Assembly (NCBI GenBank): GCA_934675205.1
Contig: CAKUPQ010000002.1
Span: 248,001 to 312,000, forward strand
Source: an uncultured Flavobacteriaceae bacterium
GTDB taxonomy: Bacteria > Bacteroidota > Bacteroidia > Flavobacteriales > Flavobacteriaceae
Reading direction: 5' to 3'
Length of the DNA: 64,000 bases
The notes under the pieces are model-generated. The model saw only the letters and a list, made by a program, of their open reading frames with translations, made no database searches and had not been told where the DNA came from. Made by a program: the position numbers and the translations under genes. Of the stretch, positions 54,052 through 62,012 are shown in pieces. How positions within the stretch are numbered: the stretch's first letter is position 1; each line of letters starts with the position of its first letter.

Positions 54052-54471
54052 CTAAACTATAAATTTACTTATTCTTTCTTTCATTTCTTCCGTAAATGCC
54101 TCGGCTTTAATGCTGTTTCGGTCTTCGGATATTTTTACGTTGACCAAAGTAACTTCGCCTTCCAAACAGGTATTTCCGTTTTGGTCTTCAAACCGAAAAC
54201 CGCAAATAACCGATGATGATTTTAGTTCTTCAACCCACAATTTTTTGGTTAGTGTTTCTCCTAATCTTGCTGCTTTTTTGAACTGTACTTTTAAATCAAC
54301 AGTTGGTATTCCGTTGGTTTCGTGCATTTTGGAAAAAGGTCTGTCTAAAGCTTCCTCAAACCAATCTTCGACCAGACAGTTCAGCATCTCTAAAAATCTT
54401 GGATAAAAAACAATTCCTGCATAATCAATATGTTGGAAGCGTATTTTTTCTTGTTTTATAAAATAACTCAT
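54052..54471 (-). CDS. Acyl-CoA thioesterase, 4-hydroxybenzoyl-CoA thioesterase family
   Basis: A 139-residue hot-dog-fold thioesterase with the family motif RFQHIDYAGIVFYPRFLEML, whose catalytic Asp is D16. The central helix and strands (VDLKVQFKKAARLGETLT) are typical. It should hydrolyse an aryl- or acyl-CoA. It lies 36 bases downstream of the aryl-CoA ligase gene, so it may remove dead-end CoA esters formed by that ligase. Confidence 0.88.
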   Translation of the reverse strand: MSYFIKQEKIRFQHIDYAGIVFYPRFLEMLNCLVEDWFEEALDRPFSKMHETNGIPTVDLKVQFKKAARLGETLTKKLWVEELKSSSVICGFRFEDQNGNTCLEGEVTLVNVKISEDRNSIKAEAFTEEMKERISKFIV

Positions 54472-54507
54472 TATATGTCTTACTACTTAATACTCAAATC
54501 TTACTAC

Positions 54508-56088
54508 TTATTTCAACTTAAACCGTTGAATTTTTCCTGTTTCCGTTTTTGGTAATTTATCCAAAAAGTTAATCATTCTCGGATATTTATACGGAGCTGC
54601 ATTTTCTTTAAACCAATTTTGAATTGATTTTATGAGCTCATCACAAGCATTTTCTTTGTTTTTCAGGACGATATTGGCACAAACCAACATTCCCCGTTCT
54701 TCATCGGGAAGTCCGACAACAGCACATTCCAAAATTTCTTCGTGGGTTAAAAGTACGCTTTCTACCTCAATAGCCGCAATATTATAGCCTGAAGAGATTA
54801 TCATATCATCACCACGAGCTACAAACCAGAAATAACCGTCTTCATCTTTTCGGAAAATATCTCCTGTCAGATTCCAACCGTCTTGAACATATTCTTCTTG
54901 TTTTTCGGTTCGGTTGAGGTATTTGCAACCTGTAATTCCACGAACGGTCAATCTTCCGTGTTGATTAGGAGGAAGTTCGATGCCTTGTTCGTCTATGATT
55001 TTGGCTTCGTATCCCGTAATTGGCACTCCGGTTGCTCCGGGTCGCATATTATTTTCGTTGGAAGAAATGAAAATATGAAGCATTTCCGTTGCTCCGATTC
55101 CGTCAATGATTTTTAGTCCGGTTGCTTTGTACCAGTCTTCCCAGATTTTTAGCGGAAGCGTTTCGCCTGCCGAAATACATCTTCTCAAACTTGAAATATC
55201 ATAATTTTTTGCTTTTTCGGTAAGGATTCTCCAAGCAGTCGGAGCCGTAAAACAAATGGTAATTTTGTGTTTTTCGATGGCTTCTAAAAGTAAATCAGGC
55301 GAAGGTTTTTCAATCAAAAACGTACTTGCTCCAACATACATCGGAAACAAAACCAATCCTCCCAAACCAAAAGTAAACCCGATAGGCGGACTTCCTGTAA
55401 AAACATCTTTTTCGGTTGGTTGCAGAGAATAATTCGGGAAAGCCTCACAAATATTTAGAATATCTTTGTGGTAATGAGCCGTCATTTTGGGGTTTCCGGT
55501 AGTTCCCGAAGTAAATCCGATTATGGCTACATCTTCGGCTTTGGTAGGATAGTTTTCAAAAGTTTTCGGTTTAGAAGCCATTAGTTTTTCAAGCTCTCCA
55601 TCGCCATAAAAACAACTTGTTTTTAGAAAATCAGATTGTGCCAAATCCACCTCGTCAGCCAAATCAAAATCACATAAAACGTGCGAAATTTCGGCACAAT
55701 CAATCAGGGTTTTTAGTTCTTTAGCACGAAGCAAAGGCATTGTAGCCACGACAATTCCGCCTGCTTTGAGCACCGCATACCAACAGGCAACCATCATCGG
55801 ATTATTGCACGAACGAAGCAACACCCGATTTCCTGATTGTAAGCCCAAATCCTCGACCAAAACGTGAGCAATCTGATTGGCTTTTTCGTATAAATCGTGA
55901 TAGGTCCAAACTTCATTAAAGGTTTGGATACAAATGTTATCACCTTTGCCATTTTCGATATGATCATCCAAAAGTCGTTCGACACAATTCAGGTTTTCGG
56001 GACGACTAAATTGAGGTAAATCCGAAAAAGTGTATTCAGGTTGTAAATCCAAGTTAGGTAAGCTATTTTGTGCGAAATTGTCTTTCAT
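54508..56088 (-). CDS. Benzoate/2-aminobenzoate-CoA ligase family protein
   Basis: A 526-residue AMP-forming acyl-CoA synthetase. The P-loop-like motif GFTSGTTGNPK is at 191-201; IDGIGATEMLHIF and the C-terminal TGDIFRKDEDGYFWFVARGDDMIISSGYNI region (in parts) are family-typical, with the catalytic lysine in KLPKTETGKIQR near the end. Overall it resembles benzoate-CoA and 2-aminobenzoate-CoA ligases, including the PLLRAKELKTLID region. Together with the monooxygenase/reductase fusion gene nearby, it would activate anthranilate or a related benzoate as the first step. Confidence 0.82.
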   Translation of the reverse strand: MKDNFAQNSLPNLDLQPEYTFSDLPQFSRPENLNCVERLLDDHIENGKGDNICIQTFNEVWTYHDLYEKANQIAHVLVEDLGLQSGNRVLLRSCNNPMMVACWYAVLKAGGIVVATMPLLRAKELKTLIDCAEISHVLCDFDLADEVDLAQSDFLKTSCFYGDGELEKLMASKPKTFENYPTKAEDVAIIGFTSGTTGNPKMTAHYHKDILNICEAFPNYSLQPTEKDVFTGSPPIGFTFGLGGLVLFPMYVGASTFLIEKPSPDLLLEAIEKHKITICFTAPTAWRILTEKAKNYDISSLRRCISAGETLPLKIWEDWYKATGLKIIDGIGATEMLHIFISSNENNMRPGATGVPITGYEAKIIDEQGIELPPNQHGRLTVRGITGCKYLNRTEKQEEYVQDGWNLTGDIFRKDEDGYFWFVARGDDMIISSGYNIAAIEVESVLLTHEEILECAVVGLPDEERGMLVCANIVLKNKENACDELIKSIQNWFKENAAPYKYPRMINFLDKLPKTETGKIQRFKLK

Positions 56089-56111
56089 GTTTTTCTTTTA
56101 TGTTATCTTAT

Positions 56112-56198
56112 CCCAATGCTCCCAATGCGATGCATTGGGTTATGTATATATATCCCTTTGACTTCATCGAATCTTCGATTTCAGGGAAAATTTGTTTT
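56112..56198. repeat. Degenerate palindromic unit next to copy A
   Basis: CCCAATGC-GAT-GCATTGGG (56121-56139) followed by TATATATCCCTTT, then TCAGGGAAAATTTG, parallels CCCAAGGCGTTGCCATTGGG-TATTTCCCTTTCAGGGAAAATCTG in the 152-bp repeats. A 21-base hairpin-like insert (GACTTCATCGAATCTTCGATT) separates CCCTTT from TCAGGG. Confidence 0.55.
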
Positions 56199-56214
56199 GT
56201 TTTTTTAATTTCCT

Positions 56215-56366
56215 CAAGGCGTTGCCATTGGGCTATAATATATTTCCCTTTCAGGGAAAATCTGTTTTGTTCTGTGTTAAAGGCTGAAAGCCTTTTATAT
56301 GTTTAACCCAAAGGCAACGCCTTGGGATTTTTATAATGAAATCCAATAAATCGCCCTGAAAGGGCA
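56215..56366. repeat. 152-bp palindrome-rich direct repeat, copy A
   Basis: Matches 56885-57036 at 151 of 152 positions (difference at 56261). It contains the palindromes CCCTTTCAGGG, AAGGCTGAAAGCCTT and GCCCTGAAAGGGC, plus long complementary ends CAAGGCGTTGCC/GGCAACGCCTTG, so the strand can fold into a branched structure. It lies just past the 3' end of the transposase gene. Confidence 0.9.
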
Positions 56367-56373
56367 ATATATT

Positions 56374-56826
56374 TTATGTCCACAGATAATTTTCATCAAA
56401 ATCAATTTTATATTCAGATAAAAATTGTACATATTCGTCCTGAAACGAAACATTTTTGTGATGTTCCTTTTGGTTTTCTATGTATTTTTTCACTCGTTCC
56501 ACTACCGATTGACTAACTGAATATCCTGCATATCCGCCTTGCCAAGCAAAATGCTGATATTCTTCGCCTTTGGTTTTTATCCAACGACTGCTATTGCGTT
56601 TGATTTCTTCTACAAATTTTGCCAAAGCAATATTCTTTGACATTGTTGCTAAAATATGGATATGGTCTTCCGTTCCATTTATTTTTATCGGAACAGAATC
56701 GTTTTCTTTGATGATACCTCCGATATAAGCATACAATTCTTTCTCAACCTCGGGACGTATTAACGATTGATTGTATTTCGTATGAAATATAATATGTACG
56801 TATAACTGTGATAACGACTGTGACAT
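56374..56826 (-). mobile_element. Y1 (HUH) transposase, IS200/IS605- or REP-associated type
   Basis: A 150-residue single-strand transposase coded on the minus strand. The HUH motif is HIH (H55, H57) in GTEDHIHILATM and the catalytic tyrosine is Y115 in VKKYIENQKEHH; GGYAGYSVSQS is also family-typical. The frame is intact. Palindromes TCGCCCTGAAAGGGCAATAT on the left (about 56351-56370) and ATGTTGCCCTTTCAGGGCG on the right (56848-56866) flank it in inverted orientation, as around REP-associated transposases. It interrupts the aryl-CoA gene block. Confidence 0.88.
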
Positions 56827-56884
56827 ATTTATTTTGTTTATATCAATATGTTGCCCTTTCAGGGCGTTTTTTGTTTCCTAATCC

Positions 56885-57036
56885 CAAGGCGTTGCCATTG
56901 GGCTATAATATATTTCCCTTTCAGGGAAAAACTGTTTTGTTCTGTGTTAAAGGCTGAAAGCCTTTTATATGTTTAACCCAAAGGCAACGCCTTGGGATTT
57001 TTATAATGAAATCCAATAAATCGCCCTGAAAGGGCA
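56885..57036. repeat. 152-bp palindrome-rich direct repeat, copy B
   Basis: Second copy, 670 bases from copy A, on the 5' side of the transposase gene. It ends 11 bases before the stop codon of the unknown 194-residue gene. Confidence 0.9.
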
Positions 57037-57046
57037 GCATATCATA

Positions 57047-57631
57047 TTATTTAATGTCTTTAATTGAGTTAAATTCATCCATAAAAACACTGTAAAAAAA
57101 TCCATCATTAAGATTATGAATTTTATCCAATAAGTTGTTTAGATTTGTTTTTATGTGTGGCTCTATATAAACATTATCCATCATCTTTCTTATTTCCTCA
57201 TATTTTTGATTTCTAAATTCTTTATTAGCTACAGATTGAAAAGCTTTTGTTCTCACTTGGTCACCAATTAGGTACATTAATTCATTATCCCAATCTTCTT
57301 GAGTTTTCTTAGAGAATTTACCATTATATTTTTCAAAAGCGATAGAAACAACACTATTCCAATCTCCCCAGTCAGGGTCTTCATCCATATTTCCAACAAA
57401 AAAATCAAGTTCGGTTATTGTATCCACAACAACTGTCGGAGTGTTTAAATTGTATTCTTTTATACAGTCAATATATTTAATTATCTCATTCCCAAAAATT
57501 ATTAACTCATAAATATCTTCTTCTAAATCAAAATATTGATGATTGCTGAATTTTAATAAAACTGAATTAGAGTCAATTTGTTTTATTTCAGTTAATACTG
57601 AGTATTTATTGATGATTTTAAGATTATCCAT
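57047..57631 (-). CDS. Unrecognised 194-residue cytosolic protein
   Basis: I do not recognise this protein. No signal peptide. The first 60 residues look beta-rich (YSVLTEIKQIDSNSVLLKFSN), then an acidic stretch DEDPDWGDWNS and a helical C-terminal half (KYEEIRKMMDNVYIEPHIKTNL). It starts 13 bases after the stop of the monooxygenase/reductase gene and is likely co-transcribed with it. Its AT-rich codons (many AAT, ATT, AGA) look unlike the neighbouring enzyme genes. It may have arrived with the repeats or transposase. Confidence 0.6.
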   Translation of the reverse strand: MDNLKIINKYSVLTEIKQIDSNSVLLKFSNHQYFDLEEDIYELIIFGNEIIKYIDCIKEYNLNTPTVVVDTITELDFFVGNMDEDPDWGDWNSVVSIAFEKYNGKFSKKTQEDWDNELMYLIGDQVRTKAFQSVANKEFRNQKYEEIRKMMDNVYIEPHIKTNLNNLLDKIHNLNDGFFYSVFMDEFNSIKDIK

Positions 57632-57644
57632 TTTTTTAGTATAA

Positions 57645-59936
57645 TTATTTCTTATTACTCTTCGGTTTTAAAGCCCGTTTCATATTTTCGATTTGTTTGC
57701 GTTCCGAAATGATTGAGCTGTAAAAATTGGGTATCGCTTTTTCGTAAGGTTTCGGAATGTCATTTGTCTCAAATTGCTCATAAGCCTGTGCTTTTCTCAC
57801 AAAATAAGGGTCTAACAAAAGCGGTTTGCCAAGTGCTACCAAATCAGCTTTTCCACTTAAAATAATGGTGTTGATTTGATCGATATCAGTGATGTTTCCT
57901 GTTGTAATCGTTGGAATATCTGCTGAATTTCTAACCATATCAGAAAACGGAACCTGCCACATTCTTCCCAATTGCGGTTGTTGATTTTCAACGGTATTTC
58001 CGGTTGAAACATTGATGATGTCCGCTCCTGCATTTTTGAAAGCGGAAGCTATAGCAATAACATCTTCGGAGGAAATTCCGTTTTCTACCCAATCAGTTGC
58101 CGAAATTCGGACTGAAATCGGTTTATGTTTTGGAAAAACATTCCGTATTTCAGTAAATACACGAAGCGGAAAACGCAGTCTGTTTTCGATGTTTCCTCCA
58201 AATTCATCGGTTCTGATATTGGTTAAAGGTGACAGAAAAGAAGCTAACAAAAATCCGTGATGTGCCTGTAATTCAATCATATCGAAACCTGCTTTTTCAG
58301 TATTTTGGGTGGCTGCTACGAATTGGCTTATCACCTGATTCATATCATCAGTTGTCATCTCTTTAGGGACAGCCATTTTTTCGTTAAACGAAATAGGAGA
58401 GGCAGAAATAAGTTCCCAAGAGTCATCGATAGGTTCATTAATACCTTCCCAAGGTTTTTTAATAGCACCTTTTCGTCCGGAATGCCCTAACTGAATTCCA
58501 ATTTTTGACGAAGTGTTTTTGTGAATGAAATCGGTAATTTTTTTCCATTCATTTACTTGGTTTTCAGTGTAAATACCTGTGCAACCTGAGGTAATTCTTC
58601 CTATTTCGGAAATAGCGGTCATTTCGGTCATAATCAGCCCGATTCCTCCGATTGCTCTCGAAGTATAATGTTGAAAATGCCAATCGTTTGCCAGACCGTT
58701 TTCAGCAGAATACTGCCCCATCGAGGACATCATAATTCGGTTTCGAAGTTCTAATTCTCTTAACTGAAAAGGTGTAAAAGCCGGACTGTTTGAAGTGAAA
58801 TTATTTTCGTTTTTAAAGGCTTCTAAAACTTTATCGGTATAAGACTTATCTCTTAAACGGAGATTTTCATAAGTCACTTTTTTGGAACGGGTCATACAAC
58901 CAAAGGCAAACTGATAAAACGGGTGCTGATTGTTTCTGTCCATATTTTCGAACCAGTCCAGAGAAACCGAAGCCGCATACTGAATCATTTCCACAGGATT
59001 TCTTCGGTTTTTTTCGTATTGAGCGAATGTCTTTTGAACATCGGTAGGGTTTGCCATCAACGCATCAAAAAGTCCGATAGCACAATCCATTGCCAATTTT
59101 GTTCCTGAACCAATCGAAAAATGAGCAGTTGCTTTGGCATCTCCTAATAAAACAATGTTGTTGTGATACCAATTTTTGTTGGTTACGTGCGGAAACTGCC
59201 TCCAATGCGATTTATTGGTAATGAGCAGATGTCCGTCTAATTCTTCTTTGAAAATTTCGGCTAATTTGCTTGTGGTATCGGCTTCGTTTTCGACTTCAAA
59301 ACCGAGATTTTTCCAAGTTTCGTTGCTACATTCAAAAATCCAGGTACTCATTCCTTTTTCGTACTGATAAGTGTGTGCAACAATACTTCCGCAAGGTGTC
59401 GTTCGGAAAAAATAGGTAAAAGCATCCAACGGTTTGGTAGAACCCATCCATACAAATCGATTGGATTTCAGCTCGATATTTGTTCCAAATTTGCTTTGGA
59501 ATTTCGTGCGAATGGTACTCCCGATTCCGTCTGAAGCTACAATCATATCGGAATCTGCAAATTGCGACAAATCGTCAATATTCTGCTCAAAATGTAAATT
59601 TACTCCCTCTTCCCGACATCTTTGATGAAGCAATTGAAGTAGTGTTTTTCGGGAACAACCACAAAAACCGTTTCCTGCAATGCTCACTTGCTCTCCGTCA
59701 CGAGCTACAATAATATCGTCCCAATAGGCAAATTTGCTTCGTATCAGCTCGTAAGACTGCATATCTCGTTTTAAAAATTCGCCCAAGGTTTCATCAGAAA
59801 AAACCACTCCGAAACCAAAGCTGTCATCGGGTTTGTTTCGTTCGTAAACGTCTATTTCCCAATCAGGTCTTGCTTTTTTGGTCAATATCGAAAAGTAAAG
59901 TCCACCCGGACCACCACCTATAACTGTTATTTTCAT
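57645..59936 (-). CDS. FAD monooxygenase/OYE-type reductase fusion (2-aminobenzoyl-CoA monooxygenase/reductase-like)
   Basis: A 763-residue two-domain flavoenzyme. Residues 1-about 385 form an FAD-dependent aromatic-ring hydroxylase: GGGPGGLYFSI, DGIGSTIR, and GDAKATAHFSIGSGTK. Residues 387-763 form an Old-Yellow-Enzyme domain: FTPFQLRELELRNRIMMSSM, AHHGFLLASFLSPLTNIRTD and EFGGNIENRLRFPL. This fusion is known from 2-aminobenzoyl-CoA monooxygenase/reductase, which hydroxylates and dearomatises 2-aminobenzoyl-CoA, and from salicylyl-CoA 5-hydroxylase-like proteins. The nearby aryl-CoA ligase supports a CoA-bound aromatic substrate. Confidence 0.88.
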   Translation of the reverse strand: MKITVIGGGPGGLYFSILTKKARPDWEIDVYERNKPDDSFGFGVVFSDETLGEFLKRDMQSYELIRSKFAYWDDIIVARDGEQVSIAGNGFCGCSRKTLLQLLHQRCREEGVNLHFEQNIDDLSQFADSDMIVASDGIGSTIRTKFQSKFGTNIELKSNRFVWMGSTKPLDAFTYFFRTTPCGSIVAHTYQYEKGMSTWIFECSNETWKNLGFEVENEADTTSKLAEIFKEELDGHLLITNKSHWRQFPHVTNKNWYHNNIVLLGDAKATAHFSIGSGTKLAMDCAIGLFDALMANPTDVQKTFAQYEKNRRNPVEMIQYAASVSLDWFENMDRNNQHPFYQFAFGCMTRSKKVTYENLRLRDKSYTDKVLEAFKNENNFTSNSPAFTPFQLRELELRNRIMMSSMGQYSAENGLANDWHFQHYTSRAIGGIGLIMTEMTAISEIGRITSGCTGIYTENQVNEWKKITDFIHKNTSSKIGIQLGHSGRKGAIKKPWEGINEPIDDSWELISASPISFNEKMAVPKEMTTDDMNQVISQFVAATQNTEKAGFDMIELQAHHGFLLASFLSPLTNIRTDEFGGNIENRLRFPLRVFTEIRNVFPKHKPISVRISATDWVENGISSEDVIAIASAFKNAGADIINVSTGNTVENQQPQLGRMWQVPFSDMVRNSADIPTITTGNITDIDQINTIILSGKADLVALGKPLLLDPYFVRKAQAYEQFETNDIPKPYEKAIPNFYSSIISERKQIENMKRALKPKSNKK

Positions 59937-59954
59937 TCTTTTATCGTTTTTCTT

Positions 59955-60461
59955 TTAGTTCGTTATTTTCTCAAATCTTGCTGCCGAACATTCGTCTATA
60001 TCACCAACCATAATAAGAATAACTGCTTTTTTATCTTTTTTATATATTTTCCAAGAAGTATAGAAATTGTTTAAATCTGTTTTTGTACTGTCAAACATAA
60101 CTTTAACGCTTAATTCAGCTGCTCCTTTATGATAAATCACTTTCCACTTCCCATTTGCATCAATATTTACATTCATTGAATCATAATATGACATAAAATC
60201 TAAAGTTCCTTTTGGAATATTTTTCATTTCGAATGTTCCGTCTGATTTTATATTTAATTCAGCATTTTGAGAGTTTTCAAACCCTTGAATACGTTTTGTT
60301 CTTTCATCAAATTTGTATTTTCCAATTAAAAATTCGCTTGTTGGTTTTTCTTTTATTGAATCCAAATCAGAATCCCACCCACAAGGATTTAATGTACAAC
60401 TTGAAATTGTAATTAGAAATACACAAAAGATTGCTCGTAAGATTATTTTTATAGGTTTCAT
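59955..60461 (-). CDS. Unrecognised lipoprotein
   Basis: A 168-residue lipoprotein (lipobox ISSC, C22) with a lipocalin-like or meiotically-upregulated-type small beta domain: LIGKYKFDERTKRI, AELNIKSDGTFEMKNIP and NGKWKVIYHKGAAELSV. The family cannot be named. It overlaps the flavin reductase gene by 4 bases and precedes the monooxygenase/reductase gene by 18, so it is embedded in the aromatic gene block although it is exported. Confidence 0.6.
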   Translation of the reverse strand: MKPIKIILRAIFCVFLITISSCTLNPCGWDSDLDSIKEKPTSEFLIGKYKFDERTKRIQGFENSQNAELNIKSDGTFEMKNIPKGTLDFMSYYDSMNVNIDANGKWKVIYHKGAAELSVKVMFDSTKTDLNNFYTSWKIYKKDKKAVILIMVGDIDECSAARFEKITN

Positions 60462-61066
60462 AATTTTCTTTTTATTGAGAAAATTTCTCCCATTTTACTG
60501 TAATTCGACCCTGCCAATCGGGCAACAGGTTTATATTTTTCTAAATTGATTCGGTAATTTTCCAAAAGAATTTCATCGGAAATATGCATCATCATAACTT
60601 TTCCGATTACTACACAAGCTCCTCCGTTTTTATGGTTTTCCAAAAAATAATGATGAACCATTTCGCATTCAAAATGGGCTTTGGCTTCTTTTACTCTTTT
60701 GGGTTTTATTATCTCGCAGGGAATAGGAGTGAGGTTTGCCAAATTGAACTCATCAACTTCGCTATCAACCATTTCAGAAGTTGTATTTACTTGCTCGACC
60801 AAATCTTCCGTAACCAGATTGACGGCAAATTGTTTGTTATTTAAAACATTGTTGAGTGTGTCTTTGTTTTTGTTTCCTGTTCGAACCGTAGAAAACATCA
60901 CGTGAGGAGGGTCTTCTCCTACAACATTAAAAAAAGAGAACGGAGCAAGGTTGTTGATTCCGTTGTCGTCAACCGTAGAAATCCACCCGATAGGTCTTGG
61001 TATTACAAGTCCTGTCAGTAGTTTATAAAGGATAGAAGACTCCGTTTCTTTGACTAAAATTTGCAT
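60458..61066 (-). CDS. Flavin reductase-like protein (FMN-binding split barrel)
   Basis: A 202-residue protein with the flavin-reductase-like pattern GLVIPRPIGWISTVDDNGINNLAPFSFFN (read as separate motifs), PPHVMFSTVRT, NKQFAVNLV and the CEMVHHYFLENH segment. Members bind FMN and either reduce free flavin or act as stand-alone oxidoreductases. As first gene of the minus-strand block it could provide reduced flavin or act on a pathway intermediate. No -7 box was recognised upstream. Confidence 0.85.
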   Translation of the reverse strand: MQILVKETESSILYKLLTGLVIPRPIGWISTVDDNGINNLAPFSFFNVVGEDPPHVMFSTVRTGNKNKDTLNNVLNNKQFAVNLVTEDLVEQVNTTSEMVDSEVDEFNLANLTPIPCEIIKPKRVKEAKAHFECEMVHHYFLENHKNGGACVVIGKVMMMHISDEILLENYRINLEKYKPVARLAGSNYSKMGEIFSIKRKL

Positions 61067-61160
61067 AAAAATTATTGTTTACACAAATTAAACAAAAAAT
61101 AATTTAAAAGTCTATAAAAATACCCAAAAGATTGATGAGGTTTTAAAGGAATAAAAAAAA

Positions 61161-61181
61161 GCAAGTTCTTTTTGAACTTGC
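61161..61181 (-). terminator. Terminator of the tRNA-Lys pair
   Basis: An 8-bp perfect stem GCAAGTTC/GAACTTGC with a 5-base loop; in the minus direction it is followed by an 8-base T run, 10 bases beyond the second tRNA. Confidence 0.88.
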
Positions 61182-61190
61182 TTTTGAAAG

Positions 61191-61263
61191 TGACCCGACT
61201 GGGGCTCGAACCCAGGACCCCAACATTAAAAGTGTTGTGCTCTACCGACTGAGCTATCGAGTC
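61191..61263 (-). tRNA. tRNA-Lys (anticodon TTT), copy 1
   Basis: Minus-strand 73-nt cloverleaf: acceptor GACTCGA/TCGGGTC, anticodon arm CAACA-CTTTTAA-TGTTG giving TTT, T-arm CTGGG-TTCGAGC-CCCAG, discriminator A. Identical to the neighbouring copy. Confidence 0.96.
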
Positions 61264-61293
61264 TGATTTCAATAAATCTATTTCAAAAAAAAG

Positions 61294-61366
61294 TGACCCG
61301 ACTGGGGCTCGAACCCAGGACCCCAACATTAAAAGTGTTGTGCTCTACCGACTGAGCTATCGAGTC
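61294..61366 (-). tRNA. tRNA-Lys (anticodon TTT), copy 2
   Basis: Same 73-nt sequence as the copy at 61191-61263, 30 bases upstream of it in the direction of transcription; a recent tandem duplication within one transcript. Confidence 0.96.
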
Positions 61367-61432
61367 TTACTTTCTTTGAAAGTGGGTGCAAATATAAGGC
61401 GATATTTTTAATTTTTCAAAGCATTTTTATTG

Positions 61433-61440
61433 TAAATTTG
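61433..61440 (+). promoter_or_regulatory. Putative -7 promoter element (TAAATTTG) of aroK
   Basis: Exact TAnnTTTG match. The expected transcription start (about 61447) coincides with the upstream TTG at 61446, so translation more likely begins at the TTG at 61491. Confidence 0.5.
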
Positions 61441-61490
61441 TCTTTTTGTGCATAGTTGGTTTTAACACCTTTATTTATAGTAACTTATCA

Positions 61491-62012
61491 TTGAAAAAAG
61501 TCATTCTTTTAGGGTATATGGGGTCGGGAAAATCTTCTGTCGGGAGTTTTTTGGCTGAAAAATTAGCAATAAACAGCTATGATTTGGATAAACTGATAGA
61601 AGAATTTCAACAAAAAACTATTTCTGATATTTTTAGCGAAAAAGGTGAAATCTATTTCCGAAAGATAGAAAGTCAGGCTTTGAGAGAGTTTTTGGACAAT
61701 GAAAATTCGTTTGTTTTGGCTTTGGGAGGAGGAACTCCCTGTTATGCTAATAATCACGAACTGTTACAAAGAGATGATGTGATTTCGGTTTATCTGAAAA
61801 CCTCGGTTGATACGCTTGTCAAGAGATTAAAAAAAGAAAAAAATCACAGACCTCTGATTGCTTATTTGTCAGATGATGAGCTGAAAGATTATATCAACAA
61901 ACACTTATTTGATCGCAATTTTTATTATCATCAGGCTGGATATGTGGTACCTACAGATGACAAAACTCCAAGTCAAATAGCAGATGAGATTTTAGAAATC
62001 ATTAGCCTTTAA
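61491..62012 (+). CDS. aroK: Shikimate kinase
   Basis: A 174-residue P-loop kinase phosphorylating shikimate at the 3-hydroxyl. Walker A is LLGYMGSGKSS, the shikimate-binding Asp is in YDLDKLIEEF, GEIYFRKIESQALRE carries the substrate arginine, and LALGGGTPC is the conserved loop; the lid has HRPLI. The conserved N-terminus is KKVILLGYMG with a TTG initiator; no ATG is available in frame. Its 3' end overlaps the convergent engB gene by 11 bases. Confidence 0.93.
   Translation: MKKVILLGYMGSGKSSVGSFLAEKLAINSYDLDKLIEEFQQKTISDIFSEKGEIYFRKIESQALREFLDNENSFVLALGGGTPCYANNHELLQRDDVISVYLKTSVDTLVKRLKKEKNHRPLIAYLSDDELKDYINKHLFDRNFYYHQAGYVVPTDDKTPSQIADEILEIISL

Noticed and set aside
56215..57036. CRISPR array or integron attC sites as explanation for the 152-bp repeats
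   Set aside because: Only two long copies separated by a transposase gene, with no short regular repeats, no spacers, and no cas or integrase genes.
61072..61329. 85-codon frame across the tRNA-Lys genes
   Set aside because: Covers two clear tRNA genes; its internal repeat (SIAQSVEHNTFNVGVLGSSP-like) is just translated tRNA.
61446..61490. TTG at 61446 as aroK start
   Set aside because: It falls at the transcription start expected from the TAAATTTG box, and the added residues are not part of the kinase fold.
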